Part shown: positions 9,691-20,061 of the stretch, piece by piece | Layout: every line of letters starts with the position of its first letter | How positions within the stretch are numbered: position 1 is the first letter of the stretch | From: Eutreptiella sp. 'Long Island Sound 2002' | Lineage: Eukaryota > Euglenozoa > Euglenophyceae > Eutreptiales > Eutreptiaceae | DNA: 64,000 nucleotides | NCBI GenBank assembly: GCA_964036045.1 | Contig: OZ038392.1 | Coordinates: forward strand, 25,734,663-25,798,662 | Reading direction: 5' to 3' | Notes under the pieces: generated by a model | Told to the model about the DNA's origin: nothing | Database searches by the model: none | Seen by the model: only the letters and a program-made list of their open reading frames with translations | Translations under genes and position numbers: made by a program

Positions 9691-12672
9691 CGGGGTTCAA
9701 ATAACCCAAGACCTTCCCCGGTCTAATCTGGTAGGTACATAACCCGTCTTTGGTCTTTGAACCAGGGGCCAAAAATCCCTTTATCTTCTTGAGTGGCGAC
9801 ACGTCGGACTGGAAACTATTTCTGAGGCAGCACCTGAGTCGATGCACTCTGTTGTAGCCAAGGTTGCGAAAAACTGCCACTCCAGAGTTTGGCTGCTTGC
9901 TTCGGCCGCCAGCATGGCTTTTGAATTTTGTGGCTTAGAAGGGTTGAAGTTTTGAAGGTTGTAGGACATGAAGAAGCACCCGATTTTGCACAGCCGTTCA
10001 TCGCTGAATTCCCCAGGTTTAATCCTTCATTTCCCACTCTCTCCATACAGTGCGAGCAGTTTGTCAACAAACTCCTTATTGCGATCCGGGTCCATTTCTG
10101 CACTCCAGTATGGGCTCACTGTTTTGAGGAAACATCTCCGTTGGCCTGGTTTCAAGCACCTCCATCCAACCAGAGGATCGTTTGAGGTGCAAACGATGTG
10201 TGTATGATTCATCGGTTCGGTGACATCTCTGTACTTTTTGTTCAGGACAACCGTATGACTCGTGCAAGGGGTTTTGAGTTGTGCATCGTTGAGAGAATTG
10301 GGGTCGACCTCATCCATGATGATGAGTACATTTTCGGTCCCTTCTGTGAACCCATCTTCGCACAGTATGCGCTTGACACGTGCGTTGGCGGTGGACAGAT
10401 CCGATCCTATCAATCATTGTAGAATGGATGTCAACACGTTTTTCCCACAACCCCTGATGTCAGAATGCAGCAGAATGTAGCTCTGCGGTCTTCGACTTGG
10501 GTACTGTATCATGAATGCATTCCATTCTATCAGCCAATCTCGTACTCGAGGCTCTGAGATGAGCTTGCTAAGAAATTCCAAGAGAAATTCCACACCCTCC
10601 TGTTGGCGAAGCTTTTCGTTCGCTAATTCTGCGAGCTTGGGAAAGTGCTTGCTGAATTCGAAAGCAAAGCCGCTGCGAATGCTGTATTCCCACATGACAC
10701 GGGTTTCTTTGTTCCAGGCTAGAAGAGTGCGGCGGCGATGGTTGTCGTAGTCAGGGAGGGACTCATTAACTTGCACTTTGCGTGGTCTTTCAATGTGGCG
10801 GTCGGTTGAGGAGTACGTCCCGTTTAACCATTTGATAATTTCAGACCCACCCCCTTCCATGATGACAATCTCCTCCTTGGACCGTAGCAGATATGTGCCG
10901 GCTGCACAAATTTCCAGGAACGGTTTCTTCGGATCAGCTGGAGATGCCAACTGGTAGTACACGCTGGCCCATAACGATGCTTTCTCCTCCAGTGAAACCT
11001 CATCACTGGATGTATTCTTCATGAGCCTCCCGCTTTGACCCACGGGCTCTAGCCCATCATCCACGATAGATTCTTTGTTTGTAATGGGATTTTCTTCGTG
11101 CCACCTTAGATTTTCCTCTAGCTCTTTAAAACTTCCTTGGTCCCATCTTTGATACACCCGTTTCATGCACTCTGCAAACGTGATTCGCTTCTCTCTTCGC
11201 TGGCCATTAGGTTGATACTCCCTCTCCCGTTGGCTCAGCTTTTCGTAGACCAAGCGGTACACGAGGTCACACCTCATGAGGTACTTTGATCGGTTGCGGG
11301 GCTGTGGTGTGTCTCTGCTTTGGATGTCCTGAAGTATGTCCGAAACTCGATCGTCTGCCTCCGGTTGTGGATGTATCTTTGCTTTTATACACGGCTGGAG
11401 CAAGCTTTTGCTTTTCCAGTTTATATATTGTTCACACTGCTTTAACCAGTCATGGCATGCGTCACTAGTTCCAAGAATGGCAAGTCCTGATGGGTCCAAT
11501 GGAATCCCGGAGGGGATTTGGCTTTTGTTGTCCTGACACTTGGCCTTGAAGCTGTCGATGTGGTGCCTGAAGAAGTTGCGGGCCCACATCAGTTGGCGGG
11601 TCTGGTACGTTTCAAGTACGTAGGACAACGTCTTTCCTTTGGTGTTGTCCCATTCACTGTATCTTGTGGGATTTTTCGACCTGGTGATCTTTTGGTTCGT
11701 CAGCGGGTGATTCACACTGCCACGTCCAGTCTTTAGGACCTTGTCTTTCAGCTGGCTAAGCTCTTTTTGTGCAAATTGGTAGATTTCATGGAGCAGTTGG
11801 CCATCGTCTCCTCCATCGGGGGGATGCTTCATGCAACGTTCCTCCAGGCGTTTCCAACAGGTGTCACAGTCATCCCAGATTGCGCTCAGGTTTTGGCAAT
11901 CAAAGAGTGGTTTTTGCTTTTGGTATATTTGCAAGTCTAAGAGTGCCTCAACCAGAGTCCGATCAACGCGGAAGGACGCCATCTACTCTGCATTTTCGTC
12001 CATGTTGATTTGGCGCAGTGGGTACCATTTTCAAAGTTCCAAGAAGGATTTCGTGCATTTCCAGTTTTTGATGCGTTGTTTCAGATTTGCCATGGTTGCT
12101 TGTATCATGGATTCGTGGTGGTATATATAACGGTGTAGGGCGGGGAAGTCCTCTTCTATCCGGTCTTGGGTAGTGTTGTAAAGGTGTGCTTTTGCCAGTT
12201 GGTAAAAGATCCGGTGGTGGCTAGCCTCGAACATTACGTTGGTGGATTCCGGCCACAGCAAGCCTCGTAGCGGCACCGGCATTTGCTGACCGGACACACC
12301 AATTATTGGTCCCAGTAGTATGCCACCATCAGTCCTAGGGACTCGGTATTGCGCTTCCACCGTTCTCTCGGGGGTCAACCTGTGAAGTAGGTTGGACACC
12401 TTGTCCTGACATTTGAACTCCCACGCTGTGTTGTCCCCGGGCTCGAGTGACGTGTCCCGGAGTGTGTGTTCTTTCCATTCTTTTGCTTGAGATGTGGTCA
12501 TGTTTTGCACAACATGCTTGGCTACATCCCCAGCCTTGTAGACGGGGAGGCGACGCAACTCGGCAGCCTTGCACAAGTTCTTGAGATTTCCAGTTTCGAC
12601 AATCTGCTCAGCCTGACTAAACGTCTCCCGTGGTGTGCTGGCAGCAATGGCGTTGAAATCAATTGTTGGCAT
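9691..12672 (-). pseudogene. Primase-helicase (DUF5906/D5-like, SF3-type), broken, copy A
   Basis: On the minus strand a protein of roughly 1000 residues can be followed from an ATG at 12672. The C-terminal third carries the NTPase core: the approach PSRRPQSYILLHSD, a Walker A loop GCGKN, an acidic Walker B-like IIMDEVDP, and an HIVCTSND sensor-like strand followed by a basic GQRR. This arrangement is typical of the DUF5906 / D5-like helicases of replicating mobile elements and DNA viruses, which unwind DNA at the element's origin. The N-terminal 550 residues are not recognisable, and no primase motif was identified. This copy is dead: in-frame TGA codons lie near 12031, 10414 and 10027, where copy B has CGA, TGT and TGG. 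About 147 bp near the 3' end, present in copy B, is missing. The gene is divergent from 12785-14548. Confidence 0.75.
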
Positions 12673-12784
12673 GCTCGTGTTTGAAGACTCGTGTTTCTGT
12701 GTATCTTTTTTTTACTCCCCGCCCCCCGTTCTTAGATACCCCCCCACTCTTAAATACCCCAATGCATTCATGTTTTTGTGTAAG
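12673..12784. promoter_or_regulatory. Divergent intergenic region, copy A
   Basis: About 110 bp separates the start of the minus-strand helicase from the start of the plus-strand unknown gene. It contains a T8 run, C-rich runs and the pair TTAGATACCCCCC / TTAAATACCCC. It is a candidate bidirectional promoter by position only; no TATA box is evident. Confidence 0.35.
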
Positions 12785-14548
12785 ATGTACTGCACGATGC
12801 ATCCTAGTGACAATTTCAGCCTTGTTGTTGTCGTAGACCAATGGGTCTATCCACTTGTCCTAGGCCACAGTGGCAGTCCGGTGGCTGATGCGTTTGGTCC
12901 CCCTTTCGCTATCCCTACCGGTGAGTCATCTACCGCAAGTGTGCAAGTGTGCAGGATGGTAGACAACATGCTTGTGCCATTTTCCGATCTTCCTGCCAAC
13001 GCATGGTGGGATCGTCTCATCCTATGGGCTCATCACCATGCAGCAGAGGAATGCGGCACGCGGAGGCTCATTCCCGTTGAGTCTCTTGTGAGTGTTGCGT
13101 TGGAAGCCATGCGAAGGTGGCAAGAATCCACGGACGCCACCGAACAAGCAGGATTCTTCGCCAACCCCACTCAGTTCTCGATCCTGGAACACCTTGGGGA
13201 TCGATCTCACCGTTGCTACCGACTATACCGCCGGATACTTTCGTCGATGTGGGATGCGGCTAAAGTCAGAGCACCCTGTCTGTTGGAACCTCTTGGTTCT
13301 GATGCCGCTACCTGTTGGGCACACGAACCCTTCAACTTGGGCAAGCCCACTTTGCGAGTGCCCAAGGAATGCTCACCCATGCTCATGTGGGGTGAGTTGT
13401 TCGACGAGTGGAGACATAAGATGAGACGGGGAGCCACGACCCGACCAAGACCCGAGAATGCAGATCATCATCCATGGCAGCATAGCACGTATGCCATGGT
13501 GGGACTACAACCACAGGAGCTTGCCATACCCGTATGCGCCATTTTGGAGCTGTTCCGCCAACACAGAGGCAGTATTACCCTACGCCTAGTCCGCCAACCA
13601 CTGGGTCTAAGCCTGCACAGTCAGATTCTTCCGAGTGGTGTGACGGTTCTCCTTCCTGCCTCCAAATACAATGGCACCGCCGCAGTATGGGTAAACCTGT
13701 TGGGTGGTGGTCGCCGCATCATCCGCTGGCAACGGCAACCGTGGGCAAAGTGGCCAAACCAGAGTACAACTGGCACTTGGATCCAGGGTGCCACTTTGCT
13801 TGAGCCAGGTGTCCTTCTTGAAATGCTGCAGACAGTCTTGTCTATTTCCGTGGGGCACGTGTACCTGGACGTTGCGCATCCAAGGGATCCATTTGGCATC
13901 AGCGCATGGTGGCGACCGCTCTGGAACGCACTCCGGGACGCGGGGCACGTCGATGAAACCGAACCACCACAAACAGCGGGCGGTTACCTACCGGCACAGC
14001 ATACCCAGCACATCATCTCGGAGACGGGTATGGGAATGGTGTACGGGAAATTGAAGCACAAGCTGCAGGGACGCAGGGTGAATGTATAAACACCCATCAA
14101 AGTGGTGGTGGTGTCCAATGCAATCCCATGTGTTTTCCAGAGGGGTGAAGTGTACCGCCTCACCATCATGCCACATTGTGCCAATGTCGGAGTCCGGCGG
14201 ATTCTTGGCGATCATGGAACAGAACGGGCATGCTCCGACATGCCCAGGAAGAAGGTGTTGTGTTTGCTGCATTCTGGGGTGTTGAAATCCATCGACTACT
14301 GGATCCCTGGCCTTTTGGGTGGCCTCCAGGACGCACTGCCCAAGGATGAAGCCCATGCCGTCTGTCCATGCAGCGAGCACGAGAGCAGCGGTCATCCAAA
14401 GGAGGATTGTGAGTTGGGGATGAAGCACAGGGCCCTGCAGCATGGTGGGCCGATGGATTCGCTACCGGATGCACTATGGCAAGAGCTCGTATCGCACCAT
14501 CTTGGTAGCCCTCAACTGACAAGTGTGCAAGCTCTACAGCCAAACTAG
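12785..14548 (+). pseudogene. Unknown ~590-residue protein divergent to helicase, one in-frame TAA, copy A
   Basis: An open frame runs from an ATG at 12785, interrupted only by TAA at 14087-14089, and continues in the same frame to a TAG at 14546-14548. The matching codon in copy B is CAA (Gln), so the two parts are one gene. I do not recognise the family. Visible features are Trp-rich segments near the N-terminus (WWDRLILWAHHHAAEE), a basic GGGRR...RWQRQPWAKW stretch in the middle, and a Cys/His cluster (DEAHAVCPCSEHE) near the C-terminus. Since it pairs divergently with the helicase inside inverted repeats, it may be a replication or mobility partner; that is inference. In copy B the same gene is cut by an inversion. 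The start could also be the in-frame methionine four codons downstream. Confidence 0.6.
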
Positions 14549-14717
14549 TCTGCGGGGCCCTCATTGACATTGCACACATTTATGGATGCACACGTGGGAC
14601 TGCTTGAATGGCTGTATGACAGCGTGCACACCCATCAAGCGTTTAGTGTAGTTGTGCAGTAGGTTGGAGAGTTGGCAGGATGGTAAGTGGGTTGGCAAAG
14701 ATATTTGCGGGGCAGTC

Positions 14718-14757
14718 TGTTGGTCGGTCGGTCGGTCGGTCGGTCAATCAGTCAGTT
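14718..14757 (-). repeat. Right inverted repeat of helicase module, copy A
   Basis: GGTCGGTCGGTCGGTCGG, then TCAATCAGTCAGTTTAG, is the inverted counterpart of the ACTGACTGACCGACC string at 9655-9674. With the left copy it brackets the divergent gene pair. In copy B the same string lies at 51620-51660 in the opposite orientation, because it sits inside the inverted segment. Confidence 0.55.
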
Positions 14758-14762
14758 TAGAC

Positions 14763-15071
14763 TCAATGAAGGGTCATGAGCACCACTGGTCTCCGAGTGT
14801 TACACAACCTTGTTGACGCATCTGAAATTAGTAAAGTGGGTGAATTAGTGTAACAGTCCTCATTTGCAGTGATGGTGTGCAGTGCCCTCTTGTGCACTTT
14901 CTGCAATGGGTGGTTGTTGCCGCTTCCTCTTCCTGTAGTGTTGTGTACTCCCAACCAGGTAACATTCACCATGGGAAAATCCAGGGTACTCCCAAATCGA
15001 TTCCAGCTGTTCTCGAAATCCGGGAGGAGGCCACTTGACAATTCTGCGAGAAAAAGCTTTTTGGAAATCAC
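14763..15071 (-). CDS. Possible small protein, 102 codons, conserved in both copies
   Basis: A minus-strand frame here is matched by an equally long open frame at 51305-51613 (plus strand, inside the inverted segment), differing at a handful of residues. It has no recognised domain; it is mixed-polar with a His/Lys-rich middle (HPLQKVHKRALHTITANED). Conservation of an open frame between two recent copies is weak evidence because the copies differ little. It could be non-coding. Confidence 0.2.
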   Translation of the reverse strand: MISKKLFLAELSSGLLPDFENSWNRFGSTLDFPMVNVTWLGVHNTTGRGSGNNHPLQKVHKRALHTITANEDCYTNSPTLLISDASTRLCNTRRPVVLMTLH

Positions 15072-15640
15072 GAGCTGATGGCTTTGCTGATGTCCGGTCT
15101 ATTTTTGTTTCGGTGGGCGCAATGGTCCGACAGCAGTCACAGCATTCCTGTGGAATTGCTGTTCTACCAGTAGGTCATGCTGTTAAAAATCATTTCCTTG
15201 GGCTGTGTGGAGAATGCGCTTGGCACCCCGGGGGCAGCCTCAAGCCAGTTGGGTTTGTTTACCCGACCAGTGGGAGCACGGGAGAAATGATGAAGTCGGT
15301 TAATTTGGTGAAGTGGTCCATTGTGAGGCTTGATTTGAGCGACACTTCTTTTGTGACCACCAGATGGGCTTTGAACGTTTTAGCAATAGATGAAATTCGT
15401 GAAGCAGGAGAAGTGGTTGAATCAATGAAGTGGAGAGGTGGTGTATGTACTATGTTGGTCTACTGGCAGCTCATGCTGGTGCAACAGATAACGTTGGTGC
15501 GTGATGCGTTGCGTGTGTACTGATATATGATTGCTTTGGTGTGTACTTTAAGCCAATGCCACCGGTACTGTCAACACTGGGCAGGTGGGAGGCACATGTG
15601 AAATGAATGAAGCCGGTGAAGCAGGTGAAAAGACTGAACT
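15072..15640. other. Unassigned stretch, copy A
   Basis: A plus-strand frame of 162 codons (15035-15523) crosses this stretch, but copy B does not support it as coding. The part at about 15070-15200 resembles 24480-24660, so it includes an old dispersed repeat. Nothing else is recognisable. Confidence 0.4.
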
Positions 15641-15645
15641 TTCAC

Positions 15646-15835
15646 TCCCTCAAGTTGTTCACCCAATTTCACCACTTTCACCACTTTGACCTACTTCACC
15701 AAGGTCGGAACTGGCAAGCATGTTCACCCAGTTCCCTGGATTCACATATGTAACCAAATTTCACCAAATTCACCCATTTCACCACTTTCACCACTTTCAC
15801 CTACTTCACCAAGATTGGAAGAGGCAAGCATTCTG
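15646..15835. repeat. 9-bp TTTCACCAC-type microsatellite, copy A
   Basis: Irregular TTTCACCAC / TTTCACCTA / TTCACCCA units repeat at about 9-bp spacing in two blocks around a unique linker containing GGCAAGCATGTTCACCC. The inverted counterpart in copy B is at 50566-50715 (GGTGAAAGTG units). It lies just inside the right end of the inverted segment. Confidence 0.8.
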
Positions 15836-15989
15836 GCGTAGAACCCTGTAGCCCAACACTGCACAAGGGTTGGAGCCCGCTACCAAGCCCCCTAGGGATG
15901 TGGAAGAATTGTCCGCGTGTGGGGGGGCAGGGGTGAGCAAAAGGGGCTCGTATGACAGGTCTGTTGTTTTGTTGTTTACAAGTGGCAAA

Positions 15990-16225
15990 AACCTTTTTTT
16001 CACCGGTGAAACCGGAAACGCTGTCAGTTCGGAAATGGTTCGATCCGGGAAATTTTCTGCACTGGACACGGGAAACTCGGTCAATTCGGAAACGGTCCAA
16101 TCTGGGAAATTTTCTGCACTGGACACCGGAAACTCGGTCAGTTCGGAAACGGTTCGATCTGGGAAATTTTCTGCACTGGACACGGGAACCGCGGTCAATT
16201 CGGAAACGGTCCAATCTGGGAATCG
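15990..16225. repeat. 57-bp tandem repeat, array I, copy A
   Basis: Units begin with GGAAACGGT at 16031, 16088, 16145 and 16202, an exact 57-bp (19-codon) spacing. Odd and even units alternate between TTCGATC...CAATTC and CCAATC...CAGTTC forms, so the duplicating unit was probably a 114-bp dimer. The array ends in TCGTTCGTTGAAAATCATTC, the same terminal sequence as array II. Both strands are open (plus: SGKFSALDTGNSV type; minus: ENFPDWTVSELTEFPVSSA type). Confidence 0.9.
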
Positions 16226-16714
16226 TTCGTTGAAAATCATTCAAGGTCATTGGTTGAAAATCATTCAACCGAGTTCACCCGAGGGCAACAAGTGCGATTT
16301 GCCTGCTTGCCCCCCCCGGTGAGGTTTGTAATGCTGGGACCCCACGTTGAGAGGGATTGACAAGCACGGCTGGCATCTTTTTTTGGGGGGCGGGGGCCGG
16401 CACAGAGAGCACTTTTATGTTTGTCTGCAGAAGAAGCATTGGAGCCCATCTGCAGCTGCACCACAGATGAAGCCCATGCCGTCTGTCCATGCATGGTTGC
16501 GTTCATGAATTCCCACAGTGTGATCAGCAGTGCACATGTGGACCCCCAACCGGGTTTTCAGCCGGAATGTGGCATCCCACCATGCCCCTCGGGGGGGGGT
16601 CATCAATGGTTTGCAGGAGGGATAGAGTTGACTTTTGACGCAACCTGTGTGGCTTTCAAATGTAACTGGGTCTACCCCACACTCCTCTGTCCATCGTCTC
16701 CCGCAGCCTGATAT

Positions 16715-17020
16715 ATGGTTTGGGACCTTTCGGGGGTTTTAGTTGCTGCACGATTGGTTTGTCGTAACTGCTCTGCGCGGGAAATCTTGGACACAAAAGC
16801 CCTACCTACCAAACCAACCAATGCCAGATCCTATCTCTGCATCGACCAGTGCCCAACACGTGCCACTGAGGATCAGTTGCAGCTTTGTATGTGTCTAAAT
16901 GGCAAGCGCCTCAGAGATGAAGCATACGAGGAGAGACGGCCACCATTTGTGTCAGAGGGTTCTCCCTCTCCTGCTCTCTCCCCCCAATCCTTCTTGAATT
17001 GCCCTATTGGCACAGGCTGA
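16715..17020 (+). CDS. Candidate Cys-motif reading (CxxC...CxxxC), copy A
   Basis: The plus-strand frame contains VCRNCSAREILDTKAL, then YLCIDQCPTRATED, then CMC, a spacing reminiscent of a small zinc-binding module. It continues into an acidic/basic tail and a Ser/Pro-rich end. Copy B keeps the frame open at 53606-54256 with few changes (CMC becomes RMC), and there the frame runs on into the 57-bp array. It could be an exon: TTTTAG precedes it in copy A. The family is not recognised. Confidence 0.3.
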   Translation: MVWDLSGVLVAARLVCRNCSAREILDTKALPTKPTNARSYLCIDQCPTRATEDQLQLCMCLNGKRLRDEAYEERRPPFVSEGSPSPALSPQSFLNCPIGTG

Positions 17021-17043
17021 CTGATCCACAATACATTTCCAGG

Positions 17044-17285
17044 ACAGATCTACAACTTTCTGCACTGGACAGGGGAAACTCGGTCAGTTCAGTAACAGTC
17101 CAATCTGGGAATTTTTATGCACTGGACAGGGGAAACTCGGTCAGTTCAGAAACGGTCCAATGCGGGAAATTTTATGGACTGGACAGGGGAAACTCGGTCA
17201 GTTCGGAAACTATCCAATCTGGGAAATATTATGCACTGGACAGGGAAAACTCGGTCAATTCGGAAATGGTCTAATCTGGGAATCG
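17044..17285. repeat. 57-bp tandem repeat, array II, copy A
   Basis: Units recur at exactly 57 bp (ACTGGACAGG at 17064, 17121, 17178 and 17235). They are diverged from array I (GACAGGGGAAACTCGG instead of GACACGGGAAACTCGG) but end with the same GGGAATCGTTCGTTGAAAAT. Array II lies about 240 bp before the first exon of the GTPase gene. Confidence 0.9.
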
Positions 17286-17541
17286 TTCGTTGAAAATCAT
17301 TCAAGGTTGATAAAATTGCAGTTATGGGGGAATACATAATCGCTTCCTGTGGGCCTCATCCTGCAGTGGTTCTGGTGGTGTACCAAACAGGGGGGTGAAA
17401 GGTGATTGTTCGATGGCACGGAGCAGCAAGGCTGGTCAAAGGGGATTCCGGTGATATGAAGGGTGTAGGGGGTGTGGCTGCCGTCCACTGCAATTGTTTG
17501 TGTATGGACTGTGTGTGCGGTATCTTTTAGCCATTTAGTGT

Positions 17542-19890
17542 ATGACATTGGGATTCCCTGTCAATGACACAGATGCTCTCCAGGTAAGTCATTGGATATC
17601 ATCTTGCCAGACGTCAGGGTTCTTTGCCACTCTGCGTGTGTGTTTTTAGGCTTTATTTTGGCTGAGGGAGGGCAACCCAACTCCGCTTGACAAGTATGTG
17701 TAAGACAAAGCAGCCACAACTTGTCTCTGTGCTCTCTAGGACTTTTTTAATGTCAAACAAAGTGCAGGCAAAGGGAGTTGCAGAAAGAAAGAAACAAAAT
17801 GGGCCGAGGAATGATGAATTGACCAACAAGGAAGTCCCGCAAAGTCACGCAAAGCACGATGAGGTGTCGTCCAAGAATCAGAGTATGGGAAGTTCTGATG
17901 ACCAGCGACAGCCAACAGAGGTGTGTCTGATTCCCCTCGTGTGCACACATTTTCCTTGGGGCTCATGTCACACAGTGGTCAGAAGCCGGCAGAGTAGAGA
18001 GATGCACGTGAGATGTTGAATTTCGTCAACTGAGTGATGTTCAGCCCTTCATTGCACAGCCACAGGCTTGATTGAACGTTGCTGCTGGAATGGGGACATA
18101 TGCATTGCTACTCTATAACTATTATGAGGCAGGAGGAAGGCTTCTGGTGCATGGCATCGCCTTGTGATTTTCACTGCCTGTTTGTTTCAGACGGTGCTAC
18201 GCTTCTGTTCTGGTTTTGGTGTCTCGTGACTGTGTTACACCTGTTTTGGAAGGCTTGCTGCTGCCATCTTTTGTTTTCAGAACGTTAAGTCTAGCTCTGG
18301 TCGTTTTGCAGGTTGACATCGTTGCCATTGGCGACCCAATCGCGCTCTCATATTTTGACGACAACAATAAGCCATGCCTGGATGCCCATTGTTGTCTGTC
18401 ACTCGACCTCTCTGTGTGTGTTGCCATCTGCCAAAATCTGTATCTATCAGGATGATACAGGCTGTGACGAGCCAGATCACAAGCGCAGGAAAATGATCGA
18501 AGGCCGCACCGCAATCCGCGTTCCGCAATCCGCATTGATGTCATGGATGAAGCCTCAAGGTGTGTCCACTAGACGCACTGGCTGATGGACCCGTCTCAGT
18601 TTGTGTCTTCTTGTGTGGTGACAGACTCTGATGCCCTGCTTCGCAGGCAGTTAACCCCCTCCAGAGGCTGGGGAGGGCTGCAGTCAACGCCCGGACAGTG
18701 TGATGGTGGAATGCAAACCTGTTTCCGTATGTCCTGCGTGATCCGTTCATATGTCTCCTTTTAAAAGTAGTTATTGGATTGATGTGTCCCCTGTTGTATG
18801 CGAGTGATTTGCATTAGATTTGGAGTGGTGACTGAGAGGCATCACCACATGTTATCCCCCGCAGGGCAGTCTACTGTAAAGCCACAGGAAAAGCATTTCT
18901 GCACTGCATGCATTGGTGCGTAGTGTCTATCACAGCAGCAAAATCTAAGCGGGAAATATATGGAAAGGTGCTTCGCGGCGTCACAATCACCCTGAATGGA
19001 TCTGTAACAGGTGCTTTGCAGCTTCACAAGGGCCGATTGTTCCGCATCGCTGTCTGTCACCTGATCTCTCTGTGTGTTTTGCCATCTGCCCACATCTGTA
19101 TCTATCAGGTTGATGCAGCATGTGACGATGACATGGCATTGCTGGTATGTGTCCATGCGATTTGCGTTCTGTGGGTGATGAAAGACAAACACTGTGCCAA
19201 GCCAAAAGCAAAGCAGGCAGGGGCAGTGCCAGAGATCTGCTCTGAGGCATTTTGTGTGCTCGCTTGGTGTAATGTTTCGTTGATGTGGTGCTTGCCTTCT
19301 TTTGCCGTTGCTTGTGCCTTACACTTGTTGGTGAACACTGGAAAAGTCAAGTACTAGCCTATGGCCTATGGCCTATGGCACGTGAGGCGTGTGTAATGAT
19401 TGAGTCTGGCGCCTTGCCTACAGGCCGTAAATGCTAGAGAGATGGGGCCGATTGTTGCGCATAGCTGTCTCTCACCTCATCTCTATGTGTTTGATGTCTG
19501 TCACAGGCTGATAATACTGAGACTGGTACTGGGATGATTGAAGACCCCACTGTAACCATCAGCAACCAGGACACTGGACTGGGAGCCACATTGCCGGTAT
19601 GCGCCCACGCCATTTGCCTCTCGCGGATGATGGAAGACAAACCGGTAGGAGCAGTGCTGGACATCCGAGGCCTTTCACTTGCTTGCCAGCTTTTTTGTTT
19701 GCCCTTTGCCTCCTCTCCAAAACCTCAACCTCAAAGTATCAATCGCAGCAATCCATCCGGGGAGACATCAGAGACATCTTTTTTTTGGCGCACTGGTTTG
19801 AGTTTTTTTGGTTGTCTCATAGAGGACGACTCACAGAGCAGTGAGTTATCTATGAGGATCGATGGTGCAGATGCTCAGCAGAATGAAGAG
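17542..19890 (+). CDS. GBP-like GTPase gene, 5' exons 1-9
   Basis: I infer a chain of small exons from splice signals and matching phases: 17542-17583 (ATG start, donor CAG|GTAAGT), 17650-17693, 17740-17920, about 18312-18392 (donor unclear), 18451-18559, about 18866-18915, 19109-19144, 19507-19596 and 19837-19890. Exon 2 ends in phase 2 and exon 3 begins with the one missing base. Exon 5 (phase 1) is completed by exon 6. Exons 7, 8 and 9 are 36, 90 and 54 nt, all in phase. Donors are GTAAGT, GTATGT or GTGTGT; acceptors follow pyrimidine-rich tracts (TCTCTAG, TATCTATCAG, TTTTGCAG). The encoded segment is mostly hydrophilic and acidic with a basic patch (HKRRKM), so probably a disordered N-terminal extension. 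No stop interrupts these exons here, unlike in copy B (54488-55813). Exon borders are predictions only. Confidence 0.5.
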
Positions 19891-20061
19891 GTGTGCTGTT
19901 GCATGGTGCATGGACTGTGCAATCTGCAGGCCCACGTTTTGTATCCATCCTGCTGGGGCGTGGTCAGCATCAGTTCCCAGTTCTGCTGCCCATTCATCTT
20001 CCAATTCCGCTGTCCACTTTCTGTGGCTGTCACGGAGCATGCATATGGTTGTTGATAATTT

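Noticed and set aside
9689-9710. GGGTTCAAATAACCC as a possible tRNA T-arm
   Set aside because: It is the 3' end of the helicase reading (GYLNP) on the minus strand, and no acceptor, D or anticodon arm flanks it.
9691-12672. A variant code with TGA as Trp, suggested by TGA for TGG in helicase copy A
   Set aside because: The three TGA codons replace three different amino acids (Arg, Cys, Trp) in copy B, which fits random decay rather than reassignment.
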